The position numbers were made by a program, and so were the translations under genes. Shown here piece by piece: positions 1 to 8,721 of a stretch of DNA of 64,000 bases; position 1 is the first letter of the stretch; each line of letters opens with the position of its first letter. This DNA is from UBA5868 sp964482025. Lineage in GTDB: Bacteria; Pseudomonadota; Gammaproteobacteria; Pseudomonadales; Cellvibrionaceae. The notes under the pieces were generated by a model that worked only from the letters and a program-made list of their open reading frames with translations, did not search any database and had not been told where the DNA came from. The DNA is taken from contig CAYZVN010000004.1 of NCBI GenBank assembly GCA_964482025.1, positions 17,620 through 81,619 on the forward strand, given 5' to 3'.

Positions 1-516
1 ACGCAGCAAGCGTTGCAGAGCGCAACCGTGACGCTCACTGCGGCAGAAGCCCGCGTGACGGATCTTGAGCAGCGCTTGATGCTATCCGACGACGAATCCA
101 CTCAATCCATCACGGTGTTGCAGGCGAATATCAAAGAAAATGCCTCGGAAATTCGCAAGCTCTGGGGCGTGTCCAATGACCGTAACCGCAAGGCGATTGC
201 GCGCTTGGATGAGAAGGTGGCCGCGCTGGAAAAAACAGCGGGTGGACTGGACGGCCGAATCAAAGCGGCGCTGGCAGAGGCGACCGGAGAACTGCGGGTA
301 TTAAGTGAGCTGGTCGAGGCTCAACAGGCTGTTATTAACTCGGCGGATCAGTCCTATAAAAGCCAAGCGCAAACCCTCAGCAGCCTCAATAAGAAAGTAG
401 AACAATTGGATACCGAACTGCGGCGTAAAGTGAATTCTCATGAAGAAGCCATTAAGGCGATTGATGCGTTCCGCGTACAGGTGAACCGCGACTTGATTCA
501 GCTCAAAGGAGGCTGA
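1..516 (+). CDS. Coiled-coil protein, 5'-truncated by the window edge
   Basis: The reading frame is already open at base 1, so the N-terminus lies outside the window. The visible ~171 residues are rich in Ala, Glu, Leu, Lys and Gln with heptad-like spacing of hydrophobic residues, which indicates a long coiled coil. No catalytic motif or membrane segment is seen. It ends 51 bases before the fumarase start and runs in the same direction, so the two could be cotranscribed. I do not recognise the family; a chromosome-partition-like or scaffold role would be a guess from coiled-coil content alone. A TTG at 13 is only an internal codon. Confidence 0.7.
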   Translation, partial: TQQALQSATVTLTAAEARVTDLEQRLMLSDDESTQSITVLQANIKENASEIRKLWGVSNDRNRKAIARLDEKVAALEKTAGGLDGRIKAALAEATGELRVLSELVEAQQAVINSADQSYKSQAQTLSSLNKKVEQLDTELRRKVNSHEEAIKAIDAFRVQVNRDLIQLKGG

Positions 517-567
517 GCCACAGCGCGCTCGTATTTTTTGTAATCCCAAGCAAGAGAGTTTTTGATC

Positions 568-2088
568 ATGGTTACTGTTATTCGCCAGGATGACATCATC
601 GCCAGCGTGGAGGACGCGCTGCAGTTCATCTCCTACTATCACCCCAAAGATTTTATCGACGCGGTCTACCAGGCCTATCAGAAAGAAGCCAATCCTGCGG
701 CCAAAGACGCTATGGCTCAAATCCTCATTAACTCCCGCATGTGCGCCGAGGGGCATCGCCCCATCTGCCAGGACACGGGCATAGTGACAGCCTTTGTAAA
801 TGTCGGTATGGACGTGCGCATCGAAGGCGATATGTCGCTGGAGGATATGATCAACGAGGGCGTACGCCGCGCTTACAAAAATGCCGATAACGTTTTGCGC
901 GCATCCATTCTCGCGGACCCCGACGGGGCGCGGAAAAATACCGGCGACAACACTCCGGCGGTTATTCACTACAAAATCGTGCCCGGCAACACCATTGATA
1001 TTCACGTCGCGGCAAAAGGTGGTGGCTCGGAAGCGAAATCCAAATTTGCCATGCTGAACCCGTCCGACTCGGTCGTCGATTGGGTGCTCAAAATGGTGCC
1101 GCAAATGGGGGCCGGTTGGTGCCCGCCGGGGATGCTCGGCATCGGCATTGGCGGCACTGCAGAAAAAGCGATGCTGCTGGCAAAAGAGGCACTCTTGGAT
1201 CCTATCGATATTCAGGAGCTGCGCGAGCGCGGCGCCAGCAACCGGGCCGAAACCTTGCGTTTGGAGCTGTATGACAAGGTCAATGCGCTGGGCATCGGGG
1301 CTCAGGGGCTCGGCGGCTTGACCACGGTTTTGGATGTGAAGGTAAAAGATTTTCCGACCCACGCGGCCAATAAAGCCATTGCGATCATTCCCAATTGCGC
1401 AGCGACGCGCCACACCCATTTCACCCTCGACGGCTCTGGCCCTGCTCTGCAAACTCCGCCGAGCTTGAGCGACTGGCCGCAGATTACCCGGGAAGTGGGT
1501 GCGAATGTGCGCCGGGTCAATCTCGACGGCATTACCCCAGCGGATATCCAGGATTGGCAGCCGGGCGATACGCTGCTGTTGTCCGGCAAGCTCTTAACCG
1601 GGCGCGACGCTGCGCATAAGCGCATGACAGATATGTTGGCGCGCGGCGAGACCCTCCCAGTGGACTTTACCAATCGCTTTATTTATTACGTCGGCCCTGT
1701 CGACCCGGTGCGCGATGAAGTTGTCGGCCCCGCTGGCCCCACTACCGCCACGCGCATGGATAAATTCACGCGCTCGGTACTGGAAAAAACGGGTCTTATT
1801 GGCATGATCGGCAAATCCGAGCGCGGCCCTATCGCCATAGACGCCATTCGCGATCATAAAGCGGTTTACCTTATGGCCGTTGGTGGCGCCGCTTACCTGG
1901 TATCCAAAGCCATTGTGGGGGCGAAAGTCTTGGCGTTTGCCGACTTGGGTATGGAGGCGATTTACGAATTTGAGGTGAAGGACATGCCGGTGACCGTCGC
2001 CGTCGACAGTCGCGGTGAATCGGTTCACCAAACAGGCCCACGTATTTGGAAGGCGAAAATCGAAGAGGGTTTGATTAGCGTCAAATAA
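568..2088 (+). CDS. fumA: Fumarate hydratase, class I (iron-sulfur)
   Basis: Class I fumarases interconvert fumarate and malate in the TCA cycle in the cytoplasm, using an oxygen-sensitive [4Fe-4S] cluster. The protein has 506 residues, near the family norm, with the alpha-type domain first and the beta-type domain in the C-terminal ~200 residues. Candidate cluster cysteines lie in MCAEGHRPICQDTG and in IPNCAATRHTHF. The beta domain shows GPTTATRMD and GMIGKSERGP. The ATG at 568 is preferred over a TTG at 562 because it opens the conserved N-terminus MVTVIRQDDI and follows an AGAGAG purine stretch. L-tartrate dehydratase is a relative, but the fused single chain and length favour fumarase. 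Confidence 0.93.
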   Translation: MVTVIRQDDIIASVEDALQFISYYHPKDFIDAVYQAYQKEANPAAKDAMAQILINSRMCAEGHRPICQDTGIVTAFVNVGMDVRIEGDMSLEDMINEGVRRAYKNADNVLRASILADPDGARKNTGDNTPAVIHYKIVPGNTIDIHVAAKGGGSEAKSKFAMLNPSDSVVDWVLKMVPQMGAGWCPPGMLGIGIGGTAEKAMLLAKEALLDPIDIQELRERGASNRAETLRLELYDKVNALGIGAQGLGGLTTVLDVKVKDFPTHAANKAIAIIPNCAATRHTHFTLDGSGPALQTPPSLSDWPQITREVGANVRRVNLDGITPADIQDWQPGDTLLLSGKLLTGRDAAHKRMTDMLARGETLPVDFTNRFIYYVGPVDPVRDEVVGPAGPTTATRMDKFTRSVLEKTGLIGMIGKSERGPIAIDAIRDHKAVYLMAVGGAAYLVSKAIVGAKVLAFADLGMEAIYEFEVKDMPVTVAVDSRGESVHQTGPRIWKAKIEEGLISVK

Positions 2089-2112
2089 ACGCACTGGTAT
2101 AAGGGGGCGCCC

Positions 2113-2451
2113 GTGGCACAATTGAGAGAAGAAACCTGTGAAGCTTGTCGACCGGGTGCACCCCAGTTGACACCCGAGGAAATCGCCGACTTGCACGTCC
2201 AGATTCCCGCCTGGCAGCTCTTTGAAGAGAGTGGTGTAAAAAAGCTGCGGCGAGAATTTTCGTTCAATAATTTCGCCGAGGCGATGACATTCGCCGTCAA
2301 GGTGGGCGAATTGGCCGAGGCGCACAATCACCATCCCGCAATGACGGTAGAGTGGGGCAGAGTGACGGTATTGTGGTGGACTCACAAGATCCACGGTCTG
2401 CATCGCAACGATACCGTTATGGCGGCGAAAACGGATAATTTGCTGACCTGA
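2113..2451 (+). CDS. phhB: 4a-hydroxytetrahydrobiopterin dehydratase (PCD/DCoH family)
   Basis: This small cytoplasmic enzyme (112 residues) dehydrates the 4a-carbinolamine formed by aromatic amino acid hydroxylases and so recycles the pterin cofactor. The family signature is clear: the His-rich motif NHHPAMTVEWGRVTV followed by WWTHKIHGLHRND. Start is GTG at 2113, 5-6 bases after an AAGGGGG ribosome-binding stretch. No phenylalanine hydroxylase gene (phhA) is adjacent, so the partner must be elsewhere or the enzyme may serve a different pterin, for example molybdopterin metabolism as proposed for some bacterial PCD proteins. It lies 24 bases after fumarase and could be read through from it. 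Confidence 0.9.
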   Translation: MAQLREETCEACRPGAPQLTPEEIADLHVQIPAWQLFEESGVKKLRREFSFNNFAEAMTFAVKVGELAEAHNHHPAMTVEWGRVTVLWWTHKIHGLHRNDTVMAAKTDNLLT

Positions 2452-2493
2452 TCCAGTTTCGCTCGTGACAAGCGTCTAATTTGCTTAAAAAAC

Positions 2494-2512
2494 ACCCAGA
2501 CATTGTCTGGGT
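2494..2512. terminator. Perfect 8-bp stem hairpin between phhB and the GGDEF-EAL gene
   Basis: ACCCAGAC - ATT - GTCTGGGT is a perfect inverted repeat with a 3-base loop. An A6 run lies on its left side, so the U-tract is strongest when read on the minus strand; on the plus strand only a weak ATTCTG follows. It probably ends the fumarase-phhB transcript or acts as a bidirectional terminator. Confidence 0.55.
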
Positions 2513-2641
2513 ATTCTGACAAGCAGTTTATACTGGCCGCTCGATTACGCCCCCGATCATCAAGGCGCGTATGGGCAGGAGGTGTCGCGATGGTCTTGGG
2601 TTACGTAAGTCCGCACCGCCTGTTTAGCGCGCGGTAACCTC

Positions 2642-4720
2642 ATGACGCGATTACAGGACCTCAATATCAGCGCGAAGCTGACGCTGATTACGGTGGCTTC
2701 GGCCACCGTGGCTTTGCTATGCGTTGTGGTGGCATTCGTGGTGCAGGATCTGCGCCTGGTGAAGCGCATAAAAGCGGAGCAGGTGGAATCGCAGCTGTCT
2801 ATTCTGGCCGGCAATCTTGCCAACGCCCTGCTGCAGAACGACCTCTACACCATCGATTACCTACTCAAAAATGGCACCAGCGCTCACGGCATAGTCGCGG
2901 TGAGGGTATATGACCGCAACGGTGAAGTGCTGTCACAGTATCCCATGGTCGCCGGTCAACTCACGCCTATCCCCAATCCTGAAGGCTTCGACTTTTCTGC
3001 TGTGAGTTATCGCCGCCCGATTGTGTGGCGCGGCAGCGAAGTGGGGACTTTGGAGGCGCAGGTCAGTTACGCAGATATCGAGCTGCGCAGCGTGTACATG
3101 GGTGTCTATGCCGCTTTGGCGTTCCTCTTTGCCTTGGCAATTGCCGCACTGGTGGCGTGGCTGGTGCAGAAAATCGTGTCCCAGCCTCTATTGCAGCTCC
3201 ACCGTTTATCCCGTGCGGTAATGGAAACCGGCAATTACAGCCTGCGCGCCGAAATTCGTGGTCGCGACGAGCTGGGACAGCTTGGCGAAGCCTTTAATCA
3301 GATGCTCAGCCAGATCGAGCAACGCGATTTGATGATGGAGCGCCAAGTCCGCCAGCGCACCCAAGAGTTGCAAAAGCTCGCCGATGAATTCCGCTACCGC
3401 GCCTTGCACGACGCGCTCACCGGTTTACCGAATCGGGCGCTGCTCAACGAGGAACTCAATCGCGCCGCCGCCCATGCAAAGCGCGCGGGTAAGCAGTTCG
3501 CGATACTCTTGCTGGATTTGGACAACTTCAAATTTGTTAATGATACCTACGGCCACGACGTTGGCGATGAGCTGCTCAAGCTGGCCGCCAGCAAAATTCG
3601 CGGCGCTTTGCGCGCGGAAGATATCGTCTGCCGCGTAGGTGGCGATGAATTCATAGTACTGGTGGAGAGCGTGCAAAACCTTCAGCAAATCGAAAGCGTC
3701 GGCCAAAGTTTGCTGCAGGCCTTGCAGAGCGAGTTCGAAGTGGGGAACCGCCCTCTGCGGGTCGGGGTGAGTATAGGTGCCAGTTTGTATCCGCAGCATG
3801 GCAAGGATCTGAATGAGCTGACGCGCAAGGCCGACCTTGCCATGTATTGCGCGAAGGAAGCGGGTAAGAATCGCTTGGTGATTTTCCAGCCGTCAATGGC
3901 TAACGGAAACCTCAATAAACTGACTCTGCAAGATGAGTTTGCTGACGCTCTGCAGTGTGGTGAGCTAGAGTTGTATTTTCAGCCGCAGCTCGAGGTCGCG
4001 AGTAATCGCCTGGCCGGCTGCGAAGTGTTGGTGCGCTGGCATCACCGCAAGCACGGCTTGTTGTTGCCGGCCGACTTTCTTGCGTTTGCCGAAGAGAGCG
4101 GGGCGATCCGCACGATGGACTATCATGTGCTGCGCGAAGCCTGCCGGCAGTCACAGAAGTGGCGCCTGGATTGGGGCGTGGAAATCCCTGTGGCAGTGAA
4201 TATTGCCAACGTCCACTTCCGGGATTTAGCGCTGCTCGACGAGGTGCGGGAAATCTTGAGGGAGAGCCAGTTACCGCCAGCAATGCTCAGCTTGGAGTTC
4301 TCCGAAACGGTGCTGCTGGATGAGGTCTTAGTGACGCAGGAGTTAGTGGCAGGGCTCAGGCGTCTGGGGGTTAAGACTACGCTGGATGGCTTCGGAGCGG
4401 GGCTGCTTGCAGCATCGCATTTGCATAAAATTCCGCTGGACAGTATTAAGTTGGATCAGTCGCTCTACCGCAGCATCACGCGCAACCCGGATGAACGCCG
4501 CCTTGCCAGCGGTCTGCTGGCATTTACGCGGGAGTTGGACATCCGCCTTATCGCAGAAGGTGTGGAGCAAGACGAGCAGGTCCGTGCGCTGCGCGCCTTG
4601 GGTTGCCCGGTGATTCAGGGGTTTGTGCTGTCCCGTCCCTTGCCACAGGGCGCGTTTCTCCAATGGGTTAGGCAGTTCCAGGAGTTGGAAGAAGCCAATG
4701 AAGAAGTAGAGGTAAGTTGA
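2642..4720 (+). CDS. Membrane GGDEF-EAL protein (c-di-GMP signalling)
   Basis: A 692-residue c-di-GMP turnover protein anchored in the inner membrane. Order: TM segment (~12-35), a periplasmic sensor region of ~115 residues, second TM (~155-178), HAMP linker, GGDEF domain with an intact GGDEF at 333-337, then an EAL domain. An inhibitory I-site (RAED, 324-327) sits exactly five residues before GGDEF. In the EAL domain the signature reads EVL (461-463). The usual DDFG metal loop reads DGFG (D582, G583), so one expected metal-binding acidic residue is missing; the other expected residues (ExxE, the K in IKLD, the E in AEGVE, the Q in IQGF) are present. I infer an active cyclase with a weakened or sensory EAL domain. 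Confidence 0.92.
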   Translation: MTRLQDLNISAKLTLITVASATVALLCVVVAFVVQDLRLVKRIKAEQVESQLSILAGNLANALLQNDLYTIDYLLKNGTSAHGIVAVRVYDRNGEVLSQYPMVAGQLTPIPNPEGFDFSAVSYRRPIVWRGSEVGTLEAQVSYADIELRSVYMGVYAALAFLFALAIAALVAWLVQKIVSQPLLQLHRLSRAVMETGNYSLRAEIRGRDELGQLGEAFNQMLSQIEQRDLMMERQVRQRTQELQKLADEFRYRALHDALTGLPNRALLNEELNRAAAHAKRAGKQFAILLLDLDNFKFVNDTYGHDVGDELLKLAASKIRGALRAEDIVCRVGGDEFIVLVESVQNLQQIESVGQSLLQALQSEFEVGNRPLRVGVSIGASLYPQHGKDLNELTRKADLAMYCAKEAGKNRLVIFQPSMANGNLNKLTLQDEFADALQCGELELYFQPQLEVASNRLAGCEVLVRWHHRKHGLLLPADFLAFAEESGAIRTMDYHVLREACRQSQKWRLDWGVEIPVAVNIANVHFRDLALLDEVREILRESQLPPAMLSLEFSETVLLDEVLVTQELVAGLRRLGVKTTLDGFGAGLLAASHLHKIPLDSIKLDQSLYRSITRNPDERRLASGLLAFTRELDIRLIAEGVEQDEQVRALRALGCPVIQGFVLSRPLPQGAFLQWVRQFQELEEANEEVEVS

Positions 4721-4722
4721 TT

Positions 4723-4908
4723 ATGGCGGTTATTCTTCCGTTCAAACGTCCGTCACCGGCGGAAAAACATAAAGGAAAAACCCTTTGTCGCGAGGGTTTT
4801 CATAAGTGGACGGTGGTGAACGAGAAAAAATTTGATGTGAAACAGGGCAAGCTCATCACTCTGTACGAATGTCAGCGCTGCGGCAAACAAAAAGTCGAAG
4901 CGCGCTGA
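4723..4908 (+). CDS. Small conserved zinc-ribbon-like protein, 61 aa
   Basis: A very short basic protein beginning MAVILPFKRP. It contains one upstream Cys (TLCREGFHKW) and a CQRC pair near the C-terminus (YECQRCGKQK), a spacing that suggests a small metal-binding ribbon made of C, H and CxxC. The ATG at 4723 is chosen over an out-of-context TTG at 4717; it lies two bases after the stop of the GGDEF-EAL gene, so the two are probably translationally coupled. Function is unknown. It converges on purN with only two bases between the stops. Confidence 0.75.
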   Translation: MAVILPFKRPSPAEKHKGKTLCREGFHKWTVVNEKKFDVKQGKLITLYECQRCGKQKVEAR

Positions 4909-4910
4909 AG

Positions 4911-5555
4911 TCAGCTCACTCTCACGCCTCCCGGGGGTACTGGCCGCCCTTCAAACAACGCCTCACCCTCGCGGAGCACCAGCTTACCCTCGGCAAACCA
5001 ACGCACGGCGAGCGGATAAATCACATGCTCTTGGATTAGTACCCGTTTGGCTAAAGACGCTTCTGTATCTCCTGCCTCTATAGGGATGGATGCCTGTACC
5101 ACAGGCGGCCCCCCGTCCAGCTCCGGCGTCACAAAATGAACCGTTGCGCCATGTTCGCGATCGCCCGCTTCTAAAGCGCGGCGATGGGTGTGTAAACCGG
5201 GGTAAAGCGGCAGCAGTGATGGGTGTATGTTGAGCATACGCCCCAGGTAGTGAGAAACCAGAGCCGGGGTGAGAATCCGCATAAAGCCAGCCAATACCAC
5301 CAAGTCGGGGGTATAGCGGTCGATCAGCTGCTGCAGTTGTGCATCGAAGGCTTCGCGACTGGCGAACGGCTGATGATCTAAAACGGCCGTTTCTATCTTG
5401 TTCTCCTGTGCGCGGATAAGGCCGTAGGCATCGGCGCGATTGCTGATAACTGCGACGATTTCCGCCGGGTAGTCAGGGGCGGCGCAGGCGTCGATCAAGG
5501 CCTGGAGATTGCTGCCACTGCCGGAGATCAAAACTACAGTGCGGATTTTTTTCAT
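4911..5555 (-). CDS. purN: Phosphoribosylglycinamide formyltransferase
   Basis: PurN formylates GAR with 10-formyl-THF in step 3 of purine synthesis (cytoplasm). The 214-residue protein shows the N-terminal ISGSGSNLQALIDA loop, the catalytic Asn in VISNRADAYG, the catalytic His in NIHPSLLPLYPGL and the catalytic Asp in TPELDGGPP. The ATG at 5555 is chosen because it opens the conserved MKKIRTVVLISG; the longer frame starting upstream adds 14 non-conserved residues. It lies 69 bases downstream of purM in the same direction, the usual purM-purN operon. Confidence 0.95.
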   Translation of the reverse strand: MKKIRTVVLISGSGSNLQALIDACAAPDYPAEIVAVISNRADAYGLIRAQENKIETAVLDHQPFASREAFDAQLQQLIDRYTPDLVVLAGFMRILTPALVSHYLGRMLNIHPSLLPLYPGLHTHRRALEAGDREHGATVHFVTPELDGGPPVVQASIPIEAGDTEASLAKRVLIQEHVIYPLAVRWFAEGKLVLREGEALFEGRPVPPGGVRVS

Positions 5556-5624
5556 AAGGCGGATCTGGAAGGGGGTGGTCCGGGGTGCGCCGCCCACTGC
5601 AGGAGTGGGCGGAGAATGAGTGGA

Positions 5625-6668
5625 TTAGCGGATCTCGACGAAGGGTTCGCTTGTCTCGGCGGCCTCCACGGTGCCGATGGTGAACACTGTTTCGCCAGCG
5701 GCTTCGAGTTCACCGCGCACCGCGTCGGCGGCGGCAGCCGGCACACAAACCACCATGCCAATGCCGCAGTTGAAGGTGCGGTACATTTCCTGTTCGGCGA
5801 CATTGCCTTGCGCCTGCAGCCAGGAAAAGACTTCGGGCAGTTGCCAGCGGGTTTTATCGATCACCGCTTTGGTGTTGGCCGGCAGCACGCGCGGAATGTT
5901 TTCCAGCAGCCCGCCGCCAGTGATATGCGCCAGGGCGCTAACGGGTTGAGACTTCAACACTGGCAATAGGGACTTGACGTAAATGCGCGTCGGCTCGAGC
6001 AGGGCTTCGCCCAAAGTGCCCGCACCCATGGGCTGGTTCAGGTCGGCGTTGCTGACTTCGACAATTTTACGAATCAAAGAGTAGCCGTTGGAGTGAGGAC
6101 CGCTGGACGCCAAGCCAAGCAATACGTCTCCGCTGCGCACGGCGCTGCCGTCGAGGATTTTGGACTTTTCAACGATGCCGACGCAGAAGCCGGCAAGATC
6201 GTAGTCTTCCCCTTCGTACATACCCGGCATCTCTGCGGTTTCGCCGCCGACCAAGGCGCAGCCCGCCTGCTCGCAGCCGATCCCTATGCCGGTGACCACT
6301 TCTGCGGCGGTGTCCACGTCAAGCTTGCCGGTGGCGTAATAGTCGAGAAAAAACAGCGGCTCGGCACCGCCAACCACCAGGTCGTTGACGCACATGGCAA
6401 CCAGGTCGATGCCGATGGTGTCGTGTTTGCGCAATTGCATGGCGAGACGCAATTTGGTGCCCACGCCATCGGTACCGGAAACTAACACCGGCTCTTGGTA
6501 GCCTTTGGGCAGCTCGAAAAGTGCGCCGAAGCCCCCAAGACCGGTGAGTACCTCCGGTCGGCGGGTACGTTGAGCGACGGATTTGATGCGGTCTACCAAT
6601 CGCTCTCCTGCGTCTATATCCACACCTGCGTCTTTATAACTCAGGGATTGTTTTTGCGTATCGCTCAT
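5625..6668 (-). CDS. purM: Phosphoribosylformylglycinamidine cyclo-ligase (AIR synthetase)
   Basis: PurM closes the imidazole ring of AIR from FGAM using ATP, step 5 of purine synthesis. The 347-residue length is typical. The start MSDTQKQSLSYKDAGVDIDA, the DGVGTKLRLA motif and the glycine-rich GGGLLENIPRVLP are characteristic of the AIRS/PurM fold. It is the first gene of the leftward purM-purN unit and is divergent from the DUF2066 gene. The ~205-bp space between them has no PurR-like palindrome that I can see. Confidence 0.95.
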   Translation of the reverse strand: MSDTQKQSLSYKDAGVDIDAGERLVDRIKSVAQRTRRPEVLTGLGGFGALFELPKGYQEPVLVSGTDGVGTKLRLAMQLRKHDTIGIDLVAMCVNDLVVGGAEPLFFLDYYATGKLDVDTAAEVVTGIGIGCEQAGCALVGGETAEMPGMYEGEDYDLAGFCVGIVEKSKILDGSAVRSGDVLLGLASSGPHSNGYSLIRKIVEVSNADLNQPMGAGTLGEALLEPTRIYVKSLLPVLKSQPVSALAHITGGGLLENIPRVLPANTKAVIDKTRWQLPEVFSWLQAQGNVAEQEMYRTFNCGIGMVVCVPAAAADAVRGELEAAGETVFTIGTVEAAETSEPFVEIR

Positions 6669-6873
6669 ACAGTTGCCTTTATCTCACTGCCGGTGCGCCG
6701 GACCGGCGCGGAAAAAGCCGGCATTCTAGCAGCATTGGGAGTGCGGGCGAAGGAGGTTGCCTCCGTCGTGAGCGCTCTTTTGACGGTACGCGATTGTCCC
6801 GCGTGACGCGCTTTAAGGAAGAGAGGCAGCTTGTTACAATCGCCAGCTCCCCGTGGTCGACTGGATTGCCTAT

Positions 6874-7983
6874 ATGACACACCACCTGCGGTTGCGCTGG
6901 CAGCTTTTGCGCAACGTTTGTCTGGCCGTTTTGCTGTCGGCCATGAGTGCTTCCGCTCTCGCCCAACACCTCAAGTTTTTTACCGCATCGGTTCCGGTCA
7001 AAGCGCAGTCCACCAGCGAACGGGAGCGCGCCGCCGAGCTTGGCTTGCGCCAGGTTATGGTGCGCATGTCCGGCGTTACGCAACTGGATGAGTACCCGGA
7101 GCTACCGGCGGCATTGAAGCGCGCGAGCCGTTCGATAGAGCAGTTTCACTATGAACAGGTAAAAGATCGTGACGGTGTTAGCCAAGAGCATCTGGTGATG
7201 ACCTTTTCACCAACCGCCGTGGAAACCGCGCTAAACCAAGCCGGGCTGCCGTTCTGGCCGGTCAATCGGCCGAGTATTTTGCTATGGCTCGTCGAAGACG
7301 ATGTGACCGAGGGTAAAAATCTGATTAACGACACCAGCGCTCCAGTGGTGCAAGGTCTGCTGGAAGCGGCGCAGCAGCGCGGTTTGCCATTGCGCTTTCC
7401 GCTGTTGGATCTGGAAGATCAGCTGGTGATCAGCGCAGAGCAGGTATGGAACTTGGACGAGGAGGCCATTCTCGCCGCCGCCTCGCGCTACGGTGCTGAC
7501 ACTGTGCTTTTGGGGCGTTACACGCGCACCTTCTCTGGACAGTGGTGGACCACTTGGCAGTTCTTCCACAAAGGCGAATCGCGGCTCTACGATTTGCGCC
7601 ATGAAGATGCGGTGACGGTAGGGCAGCAGGCGCTGACGCCGCTGGCGGATTACCTCGCCGAGTTCTATGCACTTAAATCCAGTCCCAATCTTGAAGGGGC
7701 GGCCCACTTGTATGTGCAGGTGAGGCCCATCGCCAACTTTGGCGCCTATCGCCAAGTTCTCGATTATCTCGATCGACTGGCGGTGGTAACGACTTTAGGT
7801 GTGGCCGCGGTAACCCAGGACAGCTTGCTGCTGTCAATGCAGCTCAATGGCGACTGGGACCAGTTGCTCAAAGCCATATCTCTGGACAATAAACTGCGCG
7901 CGCGTGCGGCCCATACTGCCGAACCTTGGATAGCGACGGGTGGTACGGAACAACCCCTACAACTGGAGTGGATTGGACGGTAA
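6874..7983 (+). CDS. Secreted DUF2066 family protein
   Basis: A 369-residue protein with a signal peptide (MTHHLRLRW, then a hydrophobic core LAVLLSAMSASALA and cleavage near AQH). The rest is a soluble, probably periplasmic domain with the AELGLRQVMVRMSG and LLWLVEDD segments typical of DUF2066. The ATG at 6874 is preferred over GTG 6853 because it gives a normal signal peptide. It sits two bases before hda, an order also known next to purM and purN in pseudomonads, so the arrangement is ancestral. Molecular function is unknown. Confidence 0.85.
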   Translation: MTHHLRLRWQLLRNVCLAVLLSAMSASALAQHLKFFTASVPVKAQSTSERERAAELGLRQVMVRMSGVTQLDEYPELPAALKRASRSIEQFHYEQVKDRDGVSQEHLVMTFSPTAVETALNQAGLPFWPVNRPSILLWLVEDDVTEGKNLINDTSAPVVQGLLEAAQQRGLPLRFPLLDLEDQLVISAEQVWNLDEEAILAAASRYGADTVLLGRYTRTFSGQWWTTWQFFHKGESRLYDLRHEDAVTVGQQALTPLADYLAEFYALKSSPNLEGAAHLYVQVRPIANFGAYRQVLDYLDRLAVVTTLGVAAVTQDSLLLSMQLNGDWDQLLKAISLDNKLRARAAHTAEPWIATGGTEQPLQLEWIGR

Positions 7984-7985
7984 CC

Positions 7986-8711
7986 ATGGCAGAGGACTTT
8001 GAGCGAAGTCAGACACCGGTTCAACTGAGTCTTGGGGTATCCCTTAGGGACGATGCCACCTTTGCCAACTTTTATATAGCGCCGGGCAATGAGCAGGCGC
8101 TCCATGCCCTGCGCGAATTCAGTGCGGGTGAGGGCGAAGGCAATGTGGTTCTCTGGGGCAGCCCTGGTGCCGGTCTGACTCACTTATTGCAGGCGTGTTG
8201 TCACCGGGCCTTCGAGCAGCAGATCAATGTGCAGTATCTGCCGCTGCGCGATCTTGTCGGTTACGCGCCGGAGGATGTGTGCGAGGGTCTCGACAAAGTC
8301 AGCCTGGTCTGCCTGGACGGCATTGATCAGATTTGTGGTCACCGCCAGTGGGAACTGGCACTCTTTCACCTCTTCAATCGCTTGCGTGACGCTGGCAATC
8401 GCTTGCTGATTGCCTCGCACACCAGTCCTCCCGCTCTGCCGTTGTTATTGCCCGATCTCAAGTCGCGACTTTTGGGTAGCGTGGTCTATCATTTGCGGGC
8501 CTTAACCGATCCCGAAAAAGCACTGGCGTTACAGTTGCGCGCTAAAGGGCGGGGGATGGAAATGCCCGATGAAGTGGCGAAGTTTATTCTCAGTCGCGCG
8601 CCGCGCGATACCAACGATCTGTTTCATTTGCTCGACCATCTCGACGACGCTTCCCTACAACGACAGCGCAAACTGACCATCCCTTTCGTCAAAGAAGTTT
8701 TGGCCTATTAA
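7986..8711 (+). CDS. hda: Hda, DnaA-homologous regulatory inactivator
   Basis: Hda binds the DNA-loaded beta clamp and stimulates ATP hydrolysis by DnaA, preventing over-initiation. The 241-residue protein has the N-terminal clamp-binding peptide QLSLGVSL (compare QLSLPL in E. coli), a P-loop region WGSPGAGLTHLLQ and an AAA+ domain III like DnaA, but no DnaA domain IV. The ATG at 7986 is two bases after the DUF2066 stop, suggesting coupling. A DnaA-box cluster lies 22 kb to the right in this window, though nothing links the two directly. Confidence 0.92.
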   Translation: MAEDFERSQTPVQLSLGVSLRDDATFANFYIAPGNEQALHALREFSAGEGEGNVVLWGSPGAGLTHLLQACCHRAFEQQINVQYLPLRDLVGYAPEDVCEGLDKVSLVCLDGIDQICGHRQWELALFHLFNRLRDAGNRLLIASHTSPPALPLLLPDLKSRLLGSVVYHLRALTDPEKALALQLRAKGRGMEMPDEVAKFILSRAPRDTNDLFHLLDHLDDASLQRQRKLTIPFVKEVLAY

Positions 8712-8721
8712 ATGTGGCGCA

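Noticed and set aside
301..1452. 383-codon minus-strand ORF across the coiled-coil gene and fumA
   Set aside because: It lies opposite two well-supported plus-strand genes, has no ribosome-binding site and no recognisable domain; it is a shadow frame.
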